A stretch of DNA of 10,853 nucleotides from Gammaproteobacteria bacterium (GTDB lineage: Bacteria; Pseudomonadota; Gammaproteobacteria; Pseudomonadales; Halieaceae): contig JAOUDU010000042.1 of assembly GCA_029859085.1 (NCBI GenBank), forward strand, positions 1 through 10,853, read 5' to 3'. This document shows positions 1 to 7,389 of this stretch, in pieces. Position 1 is the first letter of the stretch. Each line of letters opens with the position of its first letter. The translations under genes and the position numbers were made by a program. Below the pieces are notes generated by a model. That model was not told the DNA's origin. It did no database searches and was given only the letters and a program-made list of their open reading frames with translations.

Positions 1-1
1 G

Positions 2-355
2 GTACTGGCGTCGCCGGCACTGCCGCAACGGGCTCTGGGCGAGCTGTTGCTGGTAGCCGAAGAAGTGGTATCCAACGTGCAAAAGTACGCCGGGCTTGCC
101 CCCGATGCGGCCATTGCGGTTTCTGCATATGCCGATGCCGTCCAGGTGGGGATCGAGGTGCGCGATGGCGGGACCGCTTTCAACCCGCTGACACAGGCGC
201 AAAAGTCGGAACTGGGTGTCGCTACCGAAGACGCCGCGGTCGGCGGACTGGGCGTGCACCTGATCACCGCCCTGACCGACCGGCAAAGCTATCGTCGCGA
301 GGATGGCTGCAATATACTGCGGGTCAGCAAATTGCTCGAAAACCCGCCGGATTAG
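2..355 (+). CDS. Anti-sigma factor-type serine kinase / ATP-binding protein (HATPase_c_2), 5' end missing
   Basis: The frame is open to the left edge, so the start lies upstream; 117 residues are visible. The sequence shows the signatures of the GHKL/HATPase_c_2 family of RsbW/SpoIIAB-like proteins: an N-box-like helix (ELLLVAEEVVSNVQKYA) with the conserved Glu and Asn, an Asp-Gly nucleotide-binding motif (VRDGGTAFNPL), and a glycine-rich lid (GGLGVHLI). Family members bind a sigma factor or other target and phosphorylate a STAS partner on serine. The next gene, 41 bp downstream on the same strand, encodes such a STAS protein, so the pair very likely forms a partner-switching module. Family proteins are usually about 130-150 residues, so only a short N-terminal part is missing. 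The target, whether a sigma factor or another effector, cannot be read from this window. Confidence 0.85.
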   Translation, partial: VLASPALPQRALGELLLVAEEVVSNVQKYAGLAPDAAIAVSAYADAVQVGIEVRDGGTAFNPLTQAQKSELGVATEDAAVGGLGVHLITALTDRQSYRREDGCNILRVSKLLENPPD

Positions 356-396
356 GGAACTGGATATTCCGGCTGTACTCAACAAGGGCGCAAGAT

Positions 397-771
397 ATGG
401 AATTGACCACCACCGTCACTGTCGATGAGAAGCACTCGGTTGCCCGGGTAGCGCTGGCGGGCGCGCTGAACACGGACACCGCGCCGGAGTTCGAGCGACG
501 CCTGCTGGCAGTGCTGGACGGCAACCACGAGCTGACCGTGCTCGACATGAAAGACCTGGACTACATCAGCTCCGCCGGCCTGAGGGTCATCTTCAAGGGC
601 GCCAAGCGGGCCAGGGCTGGGGGAAGACGCATGGCCGCCGCCAATCGCAAGCCGCATATCGACAAGGTGTTCGAAATCCTCAAGGCGCTGCCGGATATGG
701 CGGTTTTCGCCAACGAGCAGGAGCTGGACGATTACCTGGATGTGATGCAGGCGCGCACCCGCGGGAAATAG
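397..771 (+). CDS. STAS-domain anti-anti-sigma factor (RsbV/SpoIIAA-like)
   Basis: A 124-residue single-domain protein. The STAS hallmark lies at residues 47-65: a hydrophobic strand (TVLDMKDLDYI) leading into SSAGLRVI. By alignment with SpoIIAA, Ser59 (possibly the adjacent Ser58) is the likely phosphorylation site for the upstream ATPase. In this family the unphosphorylated protein binds the anti-sigma kinase and frees its target; phosphorylation reverses this. The ATG is supported by an AAGGG Shine-Dalgarno sequence at 384-388, 8 nt upstream. It follows the ATPase gene by 41 bp and is probably cotranscribed with it. The C-terminal tail (about residues 105-124) is charged and extends slightly past the core fold. 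It converges with the amidotransferase gene, leaving only 18 bp between stop codons. Confidence 0.9.
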   Translation: MELTTTVTVDEKHSVARVALAGALNTDTAPEFERRLLAVLDGNHELTVLDMKDLDYISSAGLRVIFKGAKRARAGGRRMAAANRKPHIDKVFEILKALPDMAVFANEQELDDYLDVMQARTRGK

Positions 772-789
772 CCCGCAGATACCGGCCCG

Positions 790-1515
790 CTAGGCGGATT
801 TCTGCGCGGCGCCCGGTTCCCGCAGGAAGTTCAGGATCCAGCGCGCCACCCGCTCCTGCTGGGGTGCGACCGCCAGGGAGTCCATGCCCGCCCTGTAAAC
901 CGGTTCCCCGATAAGCTTGCGCCTGAACTCCATGATCTCCCGGGAATACTCCGGCACAAATTCCGGGTGCCCCTGGAACGTCAGGATGTGGTCGCCGACC
1001 TGGCAGACCGCGTTTTCACAAAATTCACTGCTCGCCAGCACCCGCGCATTCGCGGCGTTGCGCACCACCTGGTCCTGGTGACTCACCAGGATATCGAAAT
1101 CGGCTGCTTCATTGTCGTGCCAGGCCGGCACCTCGCTGAAACGATGGGTGTGCAGGCCGACGCCCCAGCCTTTTGTCGATTTTTCCGTCTTTCCGCCCAG
1201 GGCATGTGCGACCAGCTGGTGCCCGAAACAGATGCCCACCAGCTTCTTGCGGCGCCGGTCCAGTTCCCGCACGAAATCCATCAGTGTGGCGATCCATGGC
1301 TTGTCATCGTAGACGCTGGATTTGCTGCCGGTGATCAGGTAGGCATCCACCTCGTCGATATCCGCGGGGTATTCTCCCTCCTCGACATCGTAAACCCGGA
1401 ATTCCATGGTGGGGTCGACCTTGCCCAGCAGCCGGATAAACATGTCGGGATACTCGCCAAACTCACCCACCCACTCGGGTCGCACCGCGTCGGTTTTCAA
1501 GATGCCCAGTTTCAT
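790..1515 (-). CDS. Class I glutamine amidotransferase-like protein (GMP synthase GATase-type domain)
   Basis: A 241-residue cytosolic protein with the class I (triad) glutamine amidotransferase fold. The nucleophile elbow is GICFGHQL with Cys96, and the catalytic His-Glu pair sits in GHPEF (His183, Glu185). The oxyanion-side motif YLITGSKSSVYD is at about residues 59-70. Such domains hydrolyse glutamine and pass ammonia to a synthetase, but stand-alone members of this family have varied or unknown substrates, and no synthase partner is adjacent. I place the start at the ATG of MKLGILKTD, where the fold begins; a GGGAG sequence at 1529-1533 lies 13 nt upstream, which is rather far. The frame stays open upstream to a possible TTG at 1665, but those 50 extra residues have no family counterpart and run to the edge of a palindrome. 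Confidence 0.87.
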   Translation of the reverse strand: MKLGILKTDAVRPEWVGEFGEYPDMFIRLLGKVDPTMEFRVYDVEEGEYPADIDEVDAYLITGSKSSVYDDKPWIATLMDFVRELDRRRKKLVGICFGHQLVAHALGGKTEKSTKGWGVGLHTHRFSEVPAWHDNEAADFDILVSHQDQVVRNAANARVLASSEFCENAVCQVGDHILTFQGHPEFVPEYSREIMEFRRKLIGEPVYRAGMDSLAVAPQQERVARWILNFLREPGAAQKSA

Positions 1516-1753
1516 CGCCGCCCCGCGTCTCCCGCCAAAATTGGCTACAGCCCAGACCATCACTGCCCGGAAAAAGTCATGATAGGCAGCGCGGTTGCGC
1601 CTGTCCATAACACTAAAGGGCTGCTTTCCCGCTGCCTTCGCCCGGTGCCAACTGGCGCCCTGCAACCGGCGGGCATGCCCGCCGGCCTTGGGCCAGGTCC
1701 ACGAATGCGGTAATGTGTGACCTCTTTTTTGCGTGCAGGATTAACCGCTTCCA
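1516..1753. promoter_or_regulatory. Divergent intergenic region with 20-bp perfect palindrome
   Basis: This 238-bp gap separates the minus-strand amidotransferase from the plus-strand octaheme gene, so it should hold promoters for both. At 1666-1685 there is a perfect 20-bp palindrome (CCGGCGGG-CATG-CCCGCCGG). Just after it, TTGGGC (1688-1693) and TAATGT (1711-1716) have a 17-bp spacing. They fit a sigma70 promoter only weakly, at three of six positions each. An AGGA at 1737-1740 is the best ribosome site for the octaheme gene, with a long 13-nt spacing. The palindrome lacks a following T tract, so it looks more like a protein-binding site than a terminator. Confidence 0.4.
1666..1685. repeat. 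Perfect 20-bp inverted repeat
   Basis: The two 10-base halves are exact reverse complements, centred on CATG at 1674-1677. As RNA it would make an 8-bp GC stem with a 4-base loop on either strand. There is no adjoining T run. It sits immediately upstream of the possible -35 element of the octaheme cytochrome gene, a position compatible with an activator site. The bound factor is unknown. Confidence 0.6.
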
Positions 1754-3991
1754 ATGTTCCCCCGATTATTGATATCAGCGCTGCTGCTGCTCAGCGGCGC
1801 CAGCCATGGATTCACCGGCAGCGAGGCATGCAAGAGCTGCCACGCCGATGAGTTCGCCAACTGGCAGGGCTCCCACCACGACCTCGCCATGCAAATGCCC
1901 TCAGCGCAAACCGTGCTGGGAAATTTCAATGACGCGACCTTCACCTACAACGGCATCACCACCCGCTTCTTCCGCGAGGGCGATGACTACAAGGTGCGCA
2001 CTGATGGCGAGGACGGCAAGCTCACCGATTTCACTGTGAAATATGTTTTCGGCGTCTATCCGCTGCAACAGTACCTGCTGCCCCTCTCGCGCGGCCGGCT
2101 GCAGGCGCTGAGTATCGCCTGGGACGCCCGGCCCGCGACCGAGGGCGGGCAGCGCTGGTACCACCTCTACCCCGATGAGAAGGTCGACTACAAGGATCCG
2201 CTGCACTGGACCGGTCCCTACCAGAACTGGAACAGCCGCTGCGCCGAGTGCCACAGCACCGACCTGGTGAAGAACTACAGCGCCGCCGATCACACCTTCG
2301 CCACTACCTTTGCCGAGATCGACGTGGGCTGCGAGGCCTGCCACGGCCCCGGCGAAAAGCACCTGGAACTGACTGCTGCCGGCAAACTGCAGGGCGCCGC
2401 CAACAGTGGCTTTGCCACAGACCTGGCCCAGCGCGGGCACTGGGAACTGGCCCAGGGCGCGCATATCGCGCACCGCACCGAACCCCTCAACTCGCTGGCC
2501 CAGGTAGACAGCTGCGGCCGCTGCCACTCCCGCCGTGGCACCCTCGGTGAATACCATTACGGGGCCGACCTGCTGGCCACCCACCGGGTGGCACTGCCCC
2601 AGCCGCCGCTGTACTACTACGATGGCCAGGTCCTGGACGAGGACTATGTCTACGGTTCCTTCCTGCAGAGCAAGATGCACCTGGCCGGCGTGGTGTGCAG
2701 CAACTGCCATGAACCCCACAGCCTGGCGCTGCGCTCCCCCGGCAACGGGGTATGCGCCCAGTGCCATCAGCCGCAGCACTACGATACCCCCGAGCACCAC
2801 CACCATGCCGCCGGATCCGGCGGCGCCCTGTGCGCCAATTGCCACATGCCCGAGACGACCTACATGGGCGTGGACGCGCGCCGCGACCACAGCATGCGCG
2901 TCCCGCGCCCGGACCTGAGCGTGGTGATGGGGACGCCCAACGCCTGCAACAGCTGTCACCAGGACAAGGACGCCCAGTGGGCACTCGACAGCCTGCGGGG
3001 CTGGGGGGTCCAGTTCCGTGACACCGGCAACCACTTCGCCCGGGCGTTCCAGCGCTTCGACCTGGGGGACCGCAGTGTGGTACCGACCCTCGCCGCGCTT
3101 GCCAATGACCCCTCGGCCGCGCCCATATGGCGCGCTACCGCAATCGAGGCGGTGGCGCAGGCGGGCGGCCGGGAGGCGATCCAGACGGTGACGTCCGTGC
3201 TGTACGACGATGATCCGCTGTTGCGGGCCAGCGCCGTGCGCTCCCTCAGTTTCCTGCCCCTGAACCAGCGCTACCAGCTGTTGCAACCGCTGCTGGATGA
3301 CGGGGTCGCCACGGTGCGATTGGAGGTTGCCCAGTCACTGGCCGGAGTGCCCCTGGACCAGGTAAGCCCGGAACAGGCACAGCAGCTACAGGACCTGTTC
3401 AACTGGTACCTGGGTATCATGGCCATGAACGCCGAGATGCCCGAGACCCAGTTGCAGCTGGGCGTATTTTATCTGGAGCGGGGCGACCTCGCCGCGGCGG
3501 AGGCTGCCTACCGCGAGGCGCTGCGGCTCAATCCGCAGCTGGTGCCGGCCTATCTCAACCTCGCCGACCTGATGCGCAGCCAGAACCGCGATGCTCAGGC
3601 CCGGGAGCTGATGCTGCAGGTACTGCAATTCGCGCCGGACAACGGGCCCACTTTGCACTCCCTGGGACTGCTGGAAACCCGCAGCGGCACCCCCGACAAG
3701 GCGCTGGAATACCTGCGCAGGGCCGCGGAACTGGAGACCGATGGCAGCCGCCACCGCTTCATCTACGCCATCGCCCTGCACGACCTGGGCCAGCCGCAGG
3801 AGGCGGTCAAGCAGTTGCAGGCCCTGCTGCGCCAGCTGCCCCGCAGCGAGGACGTGCTGCTGGCGCTGGCGAATTACAATGCTGAACTGGGCCGGCTCGA
3901 CCAGGCCCGCAGCTACGCCCGGACGCTGACGGAAATTGCGCCCGGCAACAAGGCTTATGGGCAGCTGCTGGAGCAGTTATCGAAACCCTAG
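1754..3991 (+). CDS. Secreted octaheme c-type cytochrome with HEAT-like and TPR repeats (cytochrome c554-like)
   Basis: A 745-residue exported protein. Residues 1-20 form a short Sec signal peptide with likely cleavage near Ser-His-Gly. Eight CXXCH heme motifs follow, at Cys26, 163, 193, 254, 315, 334, 360 and 398. The first (SEACKSCH, followed by GSHHDLAM) and the block around GCEACHGPGEKH resemble the cytochrome c554 family. Residues 440-535 look like HEAT-like helical repeats (e.g. DDPLLRASAVRSL). Residues 562-740 hold about five TPRs, the clearest being GDLAAAEAAYREALRLNP. It therefore joins a periplasmic electron-transfer head to a protein-binding helical tail. Multiheme-TPR proteins of this kind are known in several phyla but mostly lack an assigned substrate; a periplasmic redox or assembly role is inference. 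The stop codon overlaps that of the convergent Sel1/ankyrin gene at CTAG. Confidence 0.9.
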   Translation: MFPRLLISALLLLSGASHGFTGSEACKSCHADEFANWQGSHHDLAMQMPSAQTVLGNFNDATFTYNGITTRFFREGDDYKVRTDGEDGKLTDFTVKYVFGVYPLQQYLLPLSRGRLQALSIAWDARPATEGGQRWYHLYPDEKVDYKDPLHWTGPYQNWNSRCAECHSTDLVKNYSAADHTFATTFAEIDVGCEACHGPGEKHLELTAAGKLQGAANSGFATDLAQRGHWELAQGAHIAHRTEPLNSLAQVDSCGRCHSRRGTLGEYHYGADLLATHRVALPQPPLYYYDGQVLDEDYVYGSFLQSKMHLAGVVCSNCHEPHSLALRSPGNGVCAQCHQPQHYDTPEHHHHAAGSGGALCANCHMPETTYMGVDARRDHSMRVPRPDLSVVMGTPNACNSCHQDKDAQWALDSLRGWGVQFRDTGNHFARAFQRFDLGDRSVVPTLAALANDPSAAPIWRATAIEAVAQAGGREAIQTVTSVLYDDDPLLRASAVRSLSFLPLNQRYQLLQPLLDDGVATVRLEVAQSLAGVPLDQVSPEQAQQLQDLFNWYLGIMAMNAEMPETQLQLGVFYLERGDLAAAEAAYREALRLNPQLVPAYLNLADLMRSQNRDAQARELMLQVLQFAPDNGPTLHSLGLLETRSGTPDKALEYLRRAAELETDGSRHRFIYAIALHDLGQPQEAVKQLQALLRQLPRSEDVLLALANYNAELGRLDQARSYARTLTEIAPGNKAYGQLLEQLSKP

Positions 3992-5955
3992 AAGCCGGGA
4001 AAGCGCAAACCCGACTTTTCCTTGATCAGCCCGACCAGCCCGGGCTGGTGCTGTTCGGCCAGGGCCAACGCGGACTCGCCCAGCTCATTGCGACGGTAGG
4101 GATCACTGCCATGGTCGAGTAATTGGGCGACCAACAGCGGCGAACCGATGCTGACGGCATATATCAGCGCGGTATCGCCGTTATTGTTCTGCGGGTTGGC
4201 CTCGGCACCGTGCTCGATCAGCCGCAGGGCGATGTCGGTCTCGCCAGCGCGCACAGCCAGTATCAGCGGCGTATTTTTTTGTAATGTCCGGGCCTCGACG
4301 TCGGCACCAGCGGCGAGCAGGCTCGCCACGGCTGCCAAGCAACCCTTGCTCGCAGCCACGTGCAAGGCCGTGGAGCCGTCCCCATCCGCAGAATTCGGCT
4401 GCGCTCCTGCACCCAACAGCTGGTCGATGAGTTCGCCCCGGCAATAGCGGGCCGCATACCACAGTGCATCGCGCCCCTTCTGGTCCGCTAAATCAATCCG
4501 CGCCTTGCGCGCCAGCAATTCCCGGGCTGTCCGGGTTGCTCCAAACTCCAGCGCCATCATCAGGTAGGTTTTACCGGACGCGGTCTGGTTGCCAAGGTCC
4601 GTCGCGCCTCCGATCAATTGCAGCGCTGTGTCCTCGTGACCCCCAAGCAGAGCGAGATGGATGGCATCGCGGCCACGGGTATCGCGCGGCGCCATGGTCG
4701 CGCCCAGGGCCAGCAACCGGGCCACCGCCTCGCCGTTACCCCGGGCAGCCGCGACCATCAGCGCAGTTTTGCCCTCACTGTTTTGCTGATCAGGTTGCGC
4801 GCCGGCCGCCACCAGCAAGGGCATTACCGCGGTACTGGAGGCCTCGCCCGCGTAGAGAAGCAGGGTCCGGTCACGTCCGTCCAGCACCTGCGCAAGACCG
4901 GGGGTCTGTTGCGCCAGCAGAGCCTCGAGCGCCGCGGGCTGGTCCTGTAGCACCGCCTGCCGCGCCAGCGACCAGCCCGCTTCCGGGTCCGTCGAGTCCT
5001 GTTCAGCCAGGTAACCCGCAATGGAACCGCCCACATTGCCGGTCTCCTGCTGCCAGCGGGGGCCATGCTGCGCACCGGCCCGGGTAAGCAATTGCTGCGC
5101 CGCCTCATCCTGCAGCAGAAAGGCCATATCCAGCGGGGTATGTCCGGCCCTGTTTTCCATACTGTTTGGGCCGTGCCCGGCCAGCAGCGCCTTGAGTATG
5201 TCCGTCTCGTGGCCGGCAATCGCCAGGTGCAGGACGGTGTCACCCGAAGCGGTGGTGGCCGCCACGTTGGCCCCCCCCGCCAACAACAGCCTGACCGCCG
5301 CGGAGTTTTCCCGCTTCACCGCCAGCACCAGGGGGCTCTCGCCAAAGCGGTCGACATTATTGACATCGATACCGTGATCCATCAGCAGCCGCATACCAGG
5401 CAGGCTATCGCAGGCCACCAGGTAATACAGCGCGTTGCGATGATACTCATCCAGGGCGGAAACCGGTGCGCCGGCCTGCAACAGGCGTGTCAGAGCCTGC
5501 ATATCGCAGCCGAGGGCCGCCTGCTGCCACTGTTCCACTGAACTGCCCTGAAGGGCAGCGGCCGGCAGCTTTCCCAATTCCGCCCGGGCCCGCTCATGTC
5601 CCTGGTTTGCAGCCTGCTGCAGCCACTCCCGACCCTGTTCCTGCTCTGAGCCCCTGAGCAGCAGCAAGCCCAGGGTATATTGCGCGTTTGCCTCGCCACT
5701 CCTGGCGGCCTGGTCCAGCCACTTGCGGGCGAGTGTCTCATCCTTGTCCACACCACGCCCCACCATATACAGCTTGCCGAGCTGGTATTGGGCTTCAACT
5801 GAGCCCGCATCCGCCGCGCTCTCAAACACCCCGGCGGCGGCGGTAAAGTCGCCCCGGCGCATGGCAGTGTAGGCATCGGCCAGATCCGAGGCCTGTAACG
5901 GCAAAGCCGACCAGCACAATAGCAACAACAGGGTTCTTGAGAACCAGGCCGTCAT
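3988..5955 (-). CDS. Exported Sel1-like and ankyrin repeat protein
   Basis: A 655-residue protein with an N-terminal signal peptide (hydrophobic residues 7-20, likely SPase I site after LPLQAS). The cysteine at residue 14 does not sit in a good lipobox, so I do not call a lipoprotein. Residues 25-130 hold about three Sel1-like repeats (AQYQLGKLYMVGRGVDKDE, then AQYTLGLLLLRG). From about residue 140 to 645 there are roughly a dozen ankyrin repeats in two blocks (about 140-295 and 355-645), with typical turns such as GSTALHVAASKGCLAAVASL and NGDTALIYAV. A less regular stretch at about 295-355 separates the blocks. Both repeat types bind proteins, so a periplasmic scaffold is the natural inference; no enzyme domain is visible. 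The start codon overlaps the flavoprotein stop (ATGA), which implies cotranscription and coupled translation. Confidence 0.88.
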   Translation of the reverse strand: MTAWFSRTLLLLLCWSALPLQASDLADAYTAMRRGDFTAAAGVFESAADAGSVEAQYQLGKLYMVGRGVDKDETLARKWLDQAARSGEANAQYTLGLLLLRGSEQEQGREWLQQAANQGHERARAELGKLPAAALQGSSVEQWQQAALGCDMQALTRLLQAGAPVSALDEYHRNALYYLVACDSLPGMRLLMDHGIDVNNVDRFGESPLVLAVKRENSAAVRLLLAGGANVAATTASGDTVLHLAIAGHETDILKALLAGHGPNSMENRAGHTPLDMAFLLQDEAAQQLLTRAGAQHGPRWQQETGNVGGSIAGYLAEQDSTDPEAGWSLARQAVLQDQPAALEALLAQQTPGLAQVLDGRDRTLLLYAGEASSTAVMPLLVAAGAQPDQQNSEGKTALMVAAARGNGEAVARLLALGATMAPRDTRGRDAIHLALLGGHEDTALQLIGGATDLGNQTASGKTYLMMALEFGATRTARELLARKARIDLADQKGRDALWYAARYCRGELIDQLLGAGAQPNSADGDGSTALHVAASKGCLAAVASLLAAGADVEARTLQKNTPLILAVRAGETDIALRLIEHGAEANPQNNNGDTALIYAVSIGSPLLVAQLLDHGSDPYRRNELGESALALAEQHQPGLVGLIKEKSGLRFPGF

Positions 5956-7256
5956 GCGGTGCCGTACCGTGTTTCCACCGCGATTCCCACGGACTCCAGG
6001 AAGGCGGAAGGAAGGATGCCACCGGCGCAGACGATGACCGCATCGTTGGCGAGGTGCGTCTCACCGCCGGCAAGCTCCAGGTGTACCGTGTCCTCGCTTA
6101 TCCGCTTCACCTGCGAGCCCATCTCCACCCGCAGCCGGCCCGCCTCCCGGGCCCGGTCGATACGCTCCCGGTTCTTTGCCTTCACGCGGCTGAAAGCCGT
6201 GCCGCGATAGGACAGGGTCACCTCGGTTCCGGCCTCCTCTGACAGGCTTGCCGCGGCCTCGAGAGCGCTGTCGCCGCCACCCACCACCAGCACTTTCCGG
6301 CCACGGTACTGCTCGGGATCCAGCAACCGGTAAACCACTTTGCTGTGTTCCTCCCCGGGGACACCGAGTTTGCGGGGAGTGCCCCGGCGGCCGATGGCCA
6401 GCAACACGTTGCTGGCCTGGTAGGCTTTGTCAGCGCGTACCTGGAACCCGTCATTGACGATGTCGATACCCTCCACCCTGGCACCCGTATGAATATCCAG
6501 TCCCGCCTGCTCAACCACCCCGGACCAGAAATCCATCAGGTTCTCCTTACTGGTCTCGGCAAACCGGAACTCACCCACGATCGGCAGTTTCGCAGGAGCA
6601 GTCATCACCACCTTGCCCCGCGGGTAGTGGGCGATTGTGCCCCCCACCGTGTCCTGCTCCAGAACCCGGTAGCGCAGGTTTGACTCCTTGGCCGCCATCG
6701 CGGCGCTGATCCCGGCGGGGCCGGCCCCGATGATCAGTACATCCAGCTGCCCGGCAGGTCTTTTACGGCCATTGCGGCCGATGGCCTCGATGGCCTGGCG
6801 ACCCTGTTCTATCGCGTTGCGGATCAGGCCCATGCCGCCCAGCTCCCCCGCGATATAGATTCCGGGAATATTGGTCTGGAAATCCGCCCCGACCTGGGGA
6901 ATGTCCACCCCGCGGGTAGCGGTACCGAAAACCAGGGTAATTGCCTGGGTCGGGCAGGCGGTCTTGCAGGCACCGTGGCCTATGCAGGAGGAGGGTTTGA
7001 TCAGGTAGGCGCGATTATTCATCAGGCCCAGCACGCTCTTTTCCGGGCAGGCCTTTACGCAGGTGCCACAGCCCAGGCAGCGGGCGTAGTCGATGACCGG
7101 GTGCAGCGAGGCCGGCTCCAGCAGGCCCGACTCCACCGATTCCTGGTAGACAAGCTCCGCTTTGCGGGTACCGCGCCGTTGTACCAGCCAGTAAACCAGC
7201 ATAAATGCCAGCGCCGGTACCCCGTAAACGACCCCTATGGTGAGTAACCCCGACAA
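5952..7256 (-). CDS. Membrane-anchored 2x[4Fe-4S]-like ferredoxin / FAD-NAD(P) oxidoreductase with permuted FAD motifs
   Basis: A 434-residue protein if started at the TTG at 7254-7256. In order: a transmembrane helix (residues 4-25); a ferredoxin-like domain with CLGCGTCVKACP (Cys60, 63, 66, 70) and CIGHGACKTACP (Cys91, His94, Cys97, Cys101); a segment at 128-161 containing TNIPGIYIAGELGGMGLIRN; an FAD Rossmann motif GAGPAGIS (177-184); and an NAD(P)-binding motif GGGDSALEAA (326-335). In thioredoxin-reductase-like proteins the PGIY-AG motif is C-terminal; here it precedes the first Rossmann motif, and the protein ends soon after CAGG (410-413). No redox-active CXXC follows the FAD motif, so it is probably not a thioredoxin reductase. 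It likely moves electrons between NAD(P)H and membrane hemes. The frame extends to 7391, but the extra 45 residues are Tyr/Asn/Ser/Lys-rich and lie in the AT-rich promoter region, so I exclude them; Met at 7202 is another possible start. Confidence 0.83.
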   Translation of the reverse strand: MSGLLTIGVVYGVPALAFMLVYWLVQRRGTRKAELVYQESVESGLLEPASLHPVIDYARCLGCGTCVKACPEKSVLGLMNNRAYLIKPSSCIGHGACKTACPTQAITLVFGTATRGVDIPQVGADFQTNIPGIYIAGELGGMGLIRNAIEQGRQAIEAIGRNGRKRPAGQLDVLIIGAGPAGISAAMAAKESNLRYRVLEQDTVGGTIAHYPRGKVVMTAPAKLPIVGEFRFAETSKENLMDFWSGVVEQAGLDIHTGARVEGIDIVNDGFQVRADKAYQASNVLLAIGRRGTPRKLGVPGEEHSKVVYRLLDPEQYRGRKVLVVGGGDSALEAAASLSEEAGTEVTLSYRGTAFSRVKAKNRERIDRAREAGRLRVEMGSQVKRISEDTVHLELAGGETHLANDAVIVCAGGILPSAFLESVGIAVETRYGTA

Positions 7257-7389
7257 GGAAGCACCCCGATTGAAATTGCTGAAATGTATATATTTGGGAT
7301 TATATTCCCATATTTTTGAAGTATAGTGTGAACTAAGTCCGTTTTTCGATGTGCCGTACGACCAGACTATAAAAGGGCAACCAGCACAC
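7257..7389. promoter_or_regulatory. AT-rich divergent promoter region between the flavoprotein and cytochrome b operons
   Basis: These 133 bp are strikingly AT-rich, most of all at 7270-7327, against GC-rich neighbours, and separate two divergent operons. On the minus strand a perfect TATAAT lies at 7304-7299, about 43 nt upstream of the flavoprotein TTG; I see no good -35 for it. On the plus strand TATAGT (7322-7327) is a possible -10 for the cytochrome b operon. An inverted repeat TGGGA-N6-TCCCA at 7295-7310 covers the minus-strand -10. TGAAAT occurs twice, at 7271-7276 and 7280-7285. AAAAGGG at 7371-7377 is the probable ribosome site for the ATG at 7390. Confidence 0.55.
7295..7310. promoter_or_regulatory. 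Operator-like inverted repeat TGGGA-N6-TCCCA
   Basis: Five-base arms are separated by six AT bases. Outside the arms, an AT at 7292-7293 mirrors an AT at 7312-7313 across one mismatch. The spacer contains the minus-strand TATAAT, so a protein bound here could block the flavoprotein promoter and influence the divergent one. The regulator is not identified. Confidence 0.4.

Noticed and set aside
761..776. Possible terminator hairpin GCGGG-N6-CCCGC around the STAS stop codon
   Set aside because: The stem is only 5 bp and no T tract follows on either strand, so it is too weak to call.
967..1713. Plus-strand open frame (248 codons) opposite the glutamine amidotransferase
   Set aside because: The opposite strand has an intact Cys-His-Glu amidotransferase; this frame shows no family motif and is a shadow.
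1901..3286. Long minus-strand open frame (461 codons) inside the octaheme gene
   Set aside because: It is antisense to a gene with eight CXXCH motifs and a signal peptide. Its product is low-complexity Val/Ala/Gly/Gln-rich with no recognisable domain, as expected from GC-rich codon use.
3988..3991. Overlapping convergent stop codons (CTAG) as a sign of frameshift or misassembly
   Set aside because: Both proteins end naturally after complete repeat domains; tight convergent packing is common in compact bacterial genomes.
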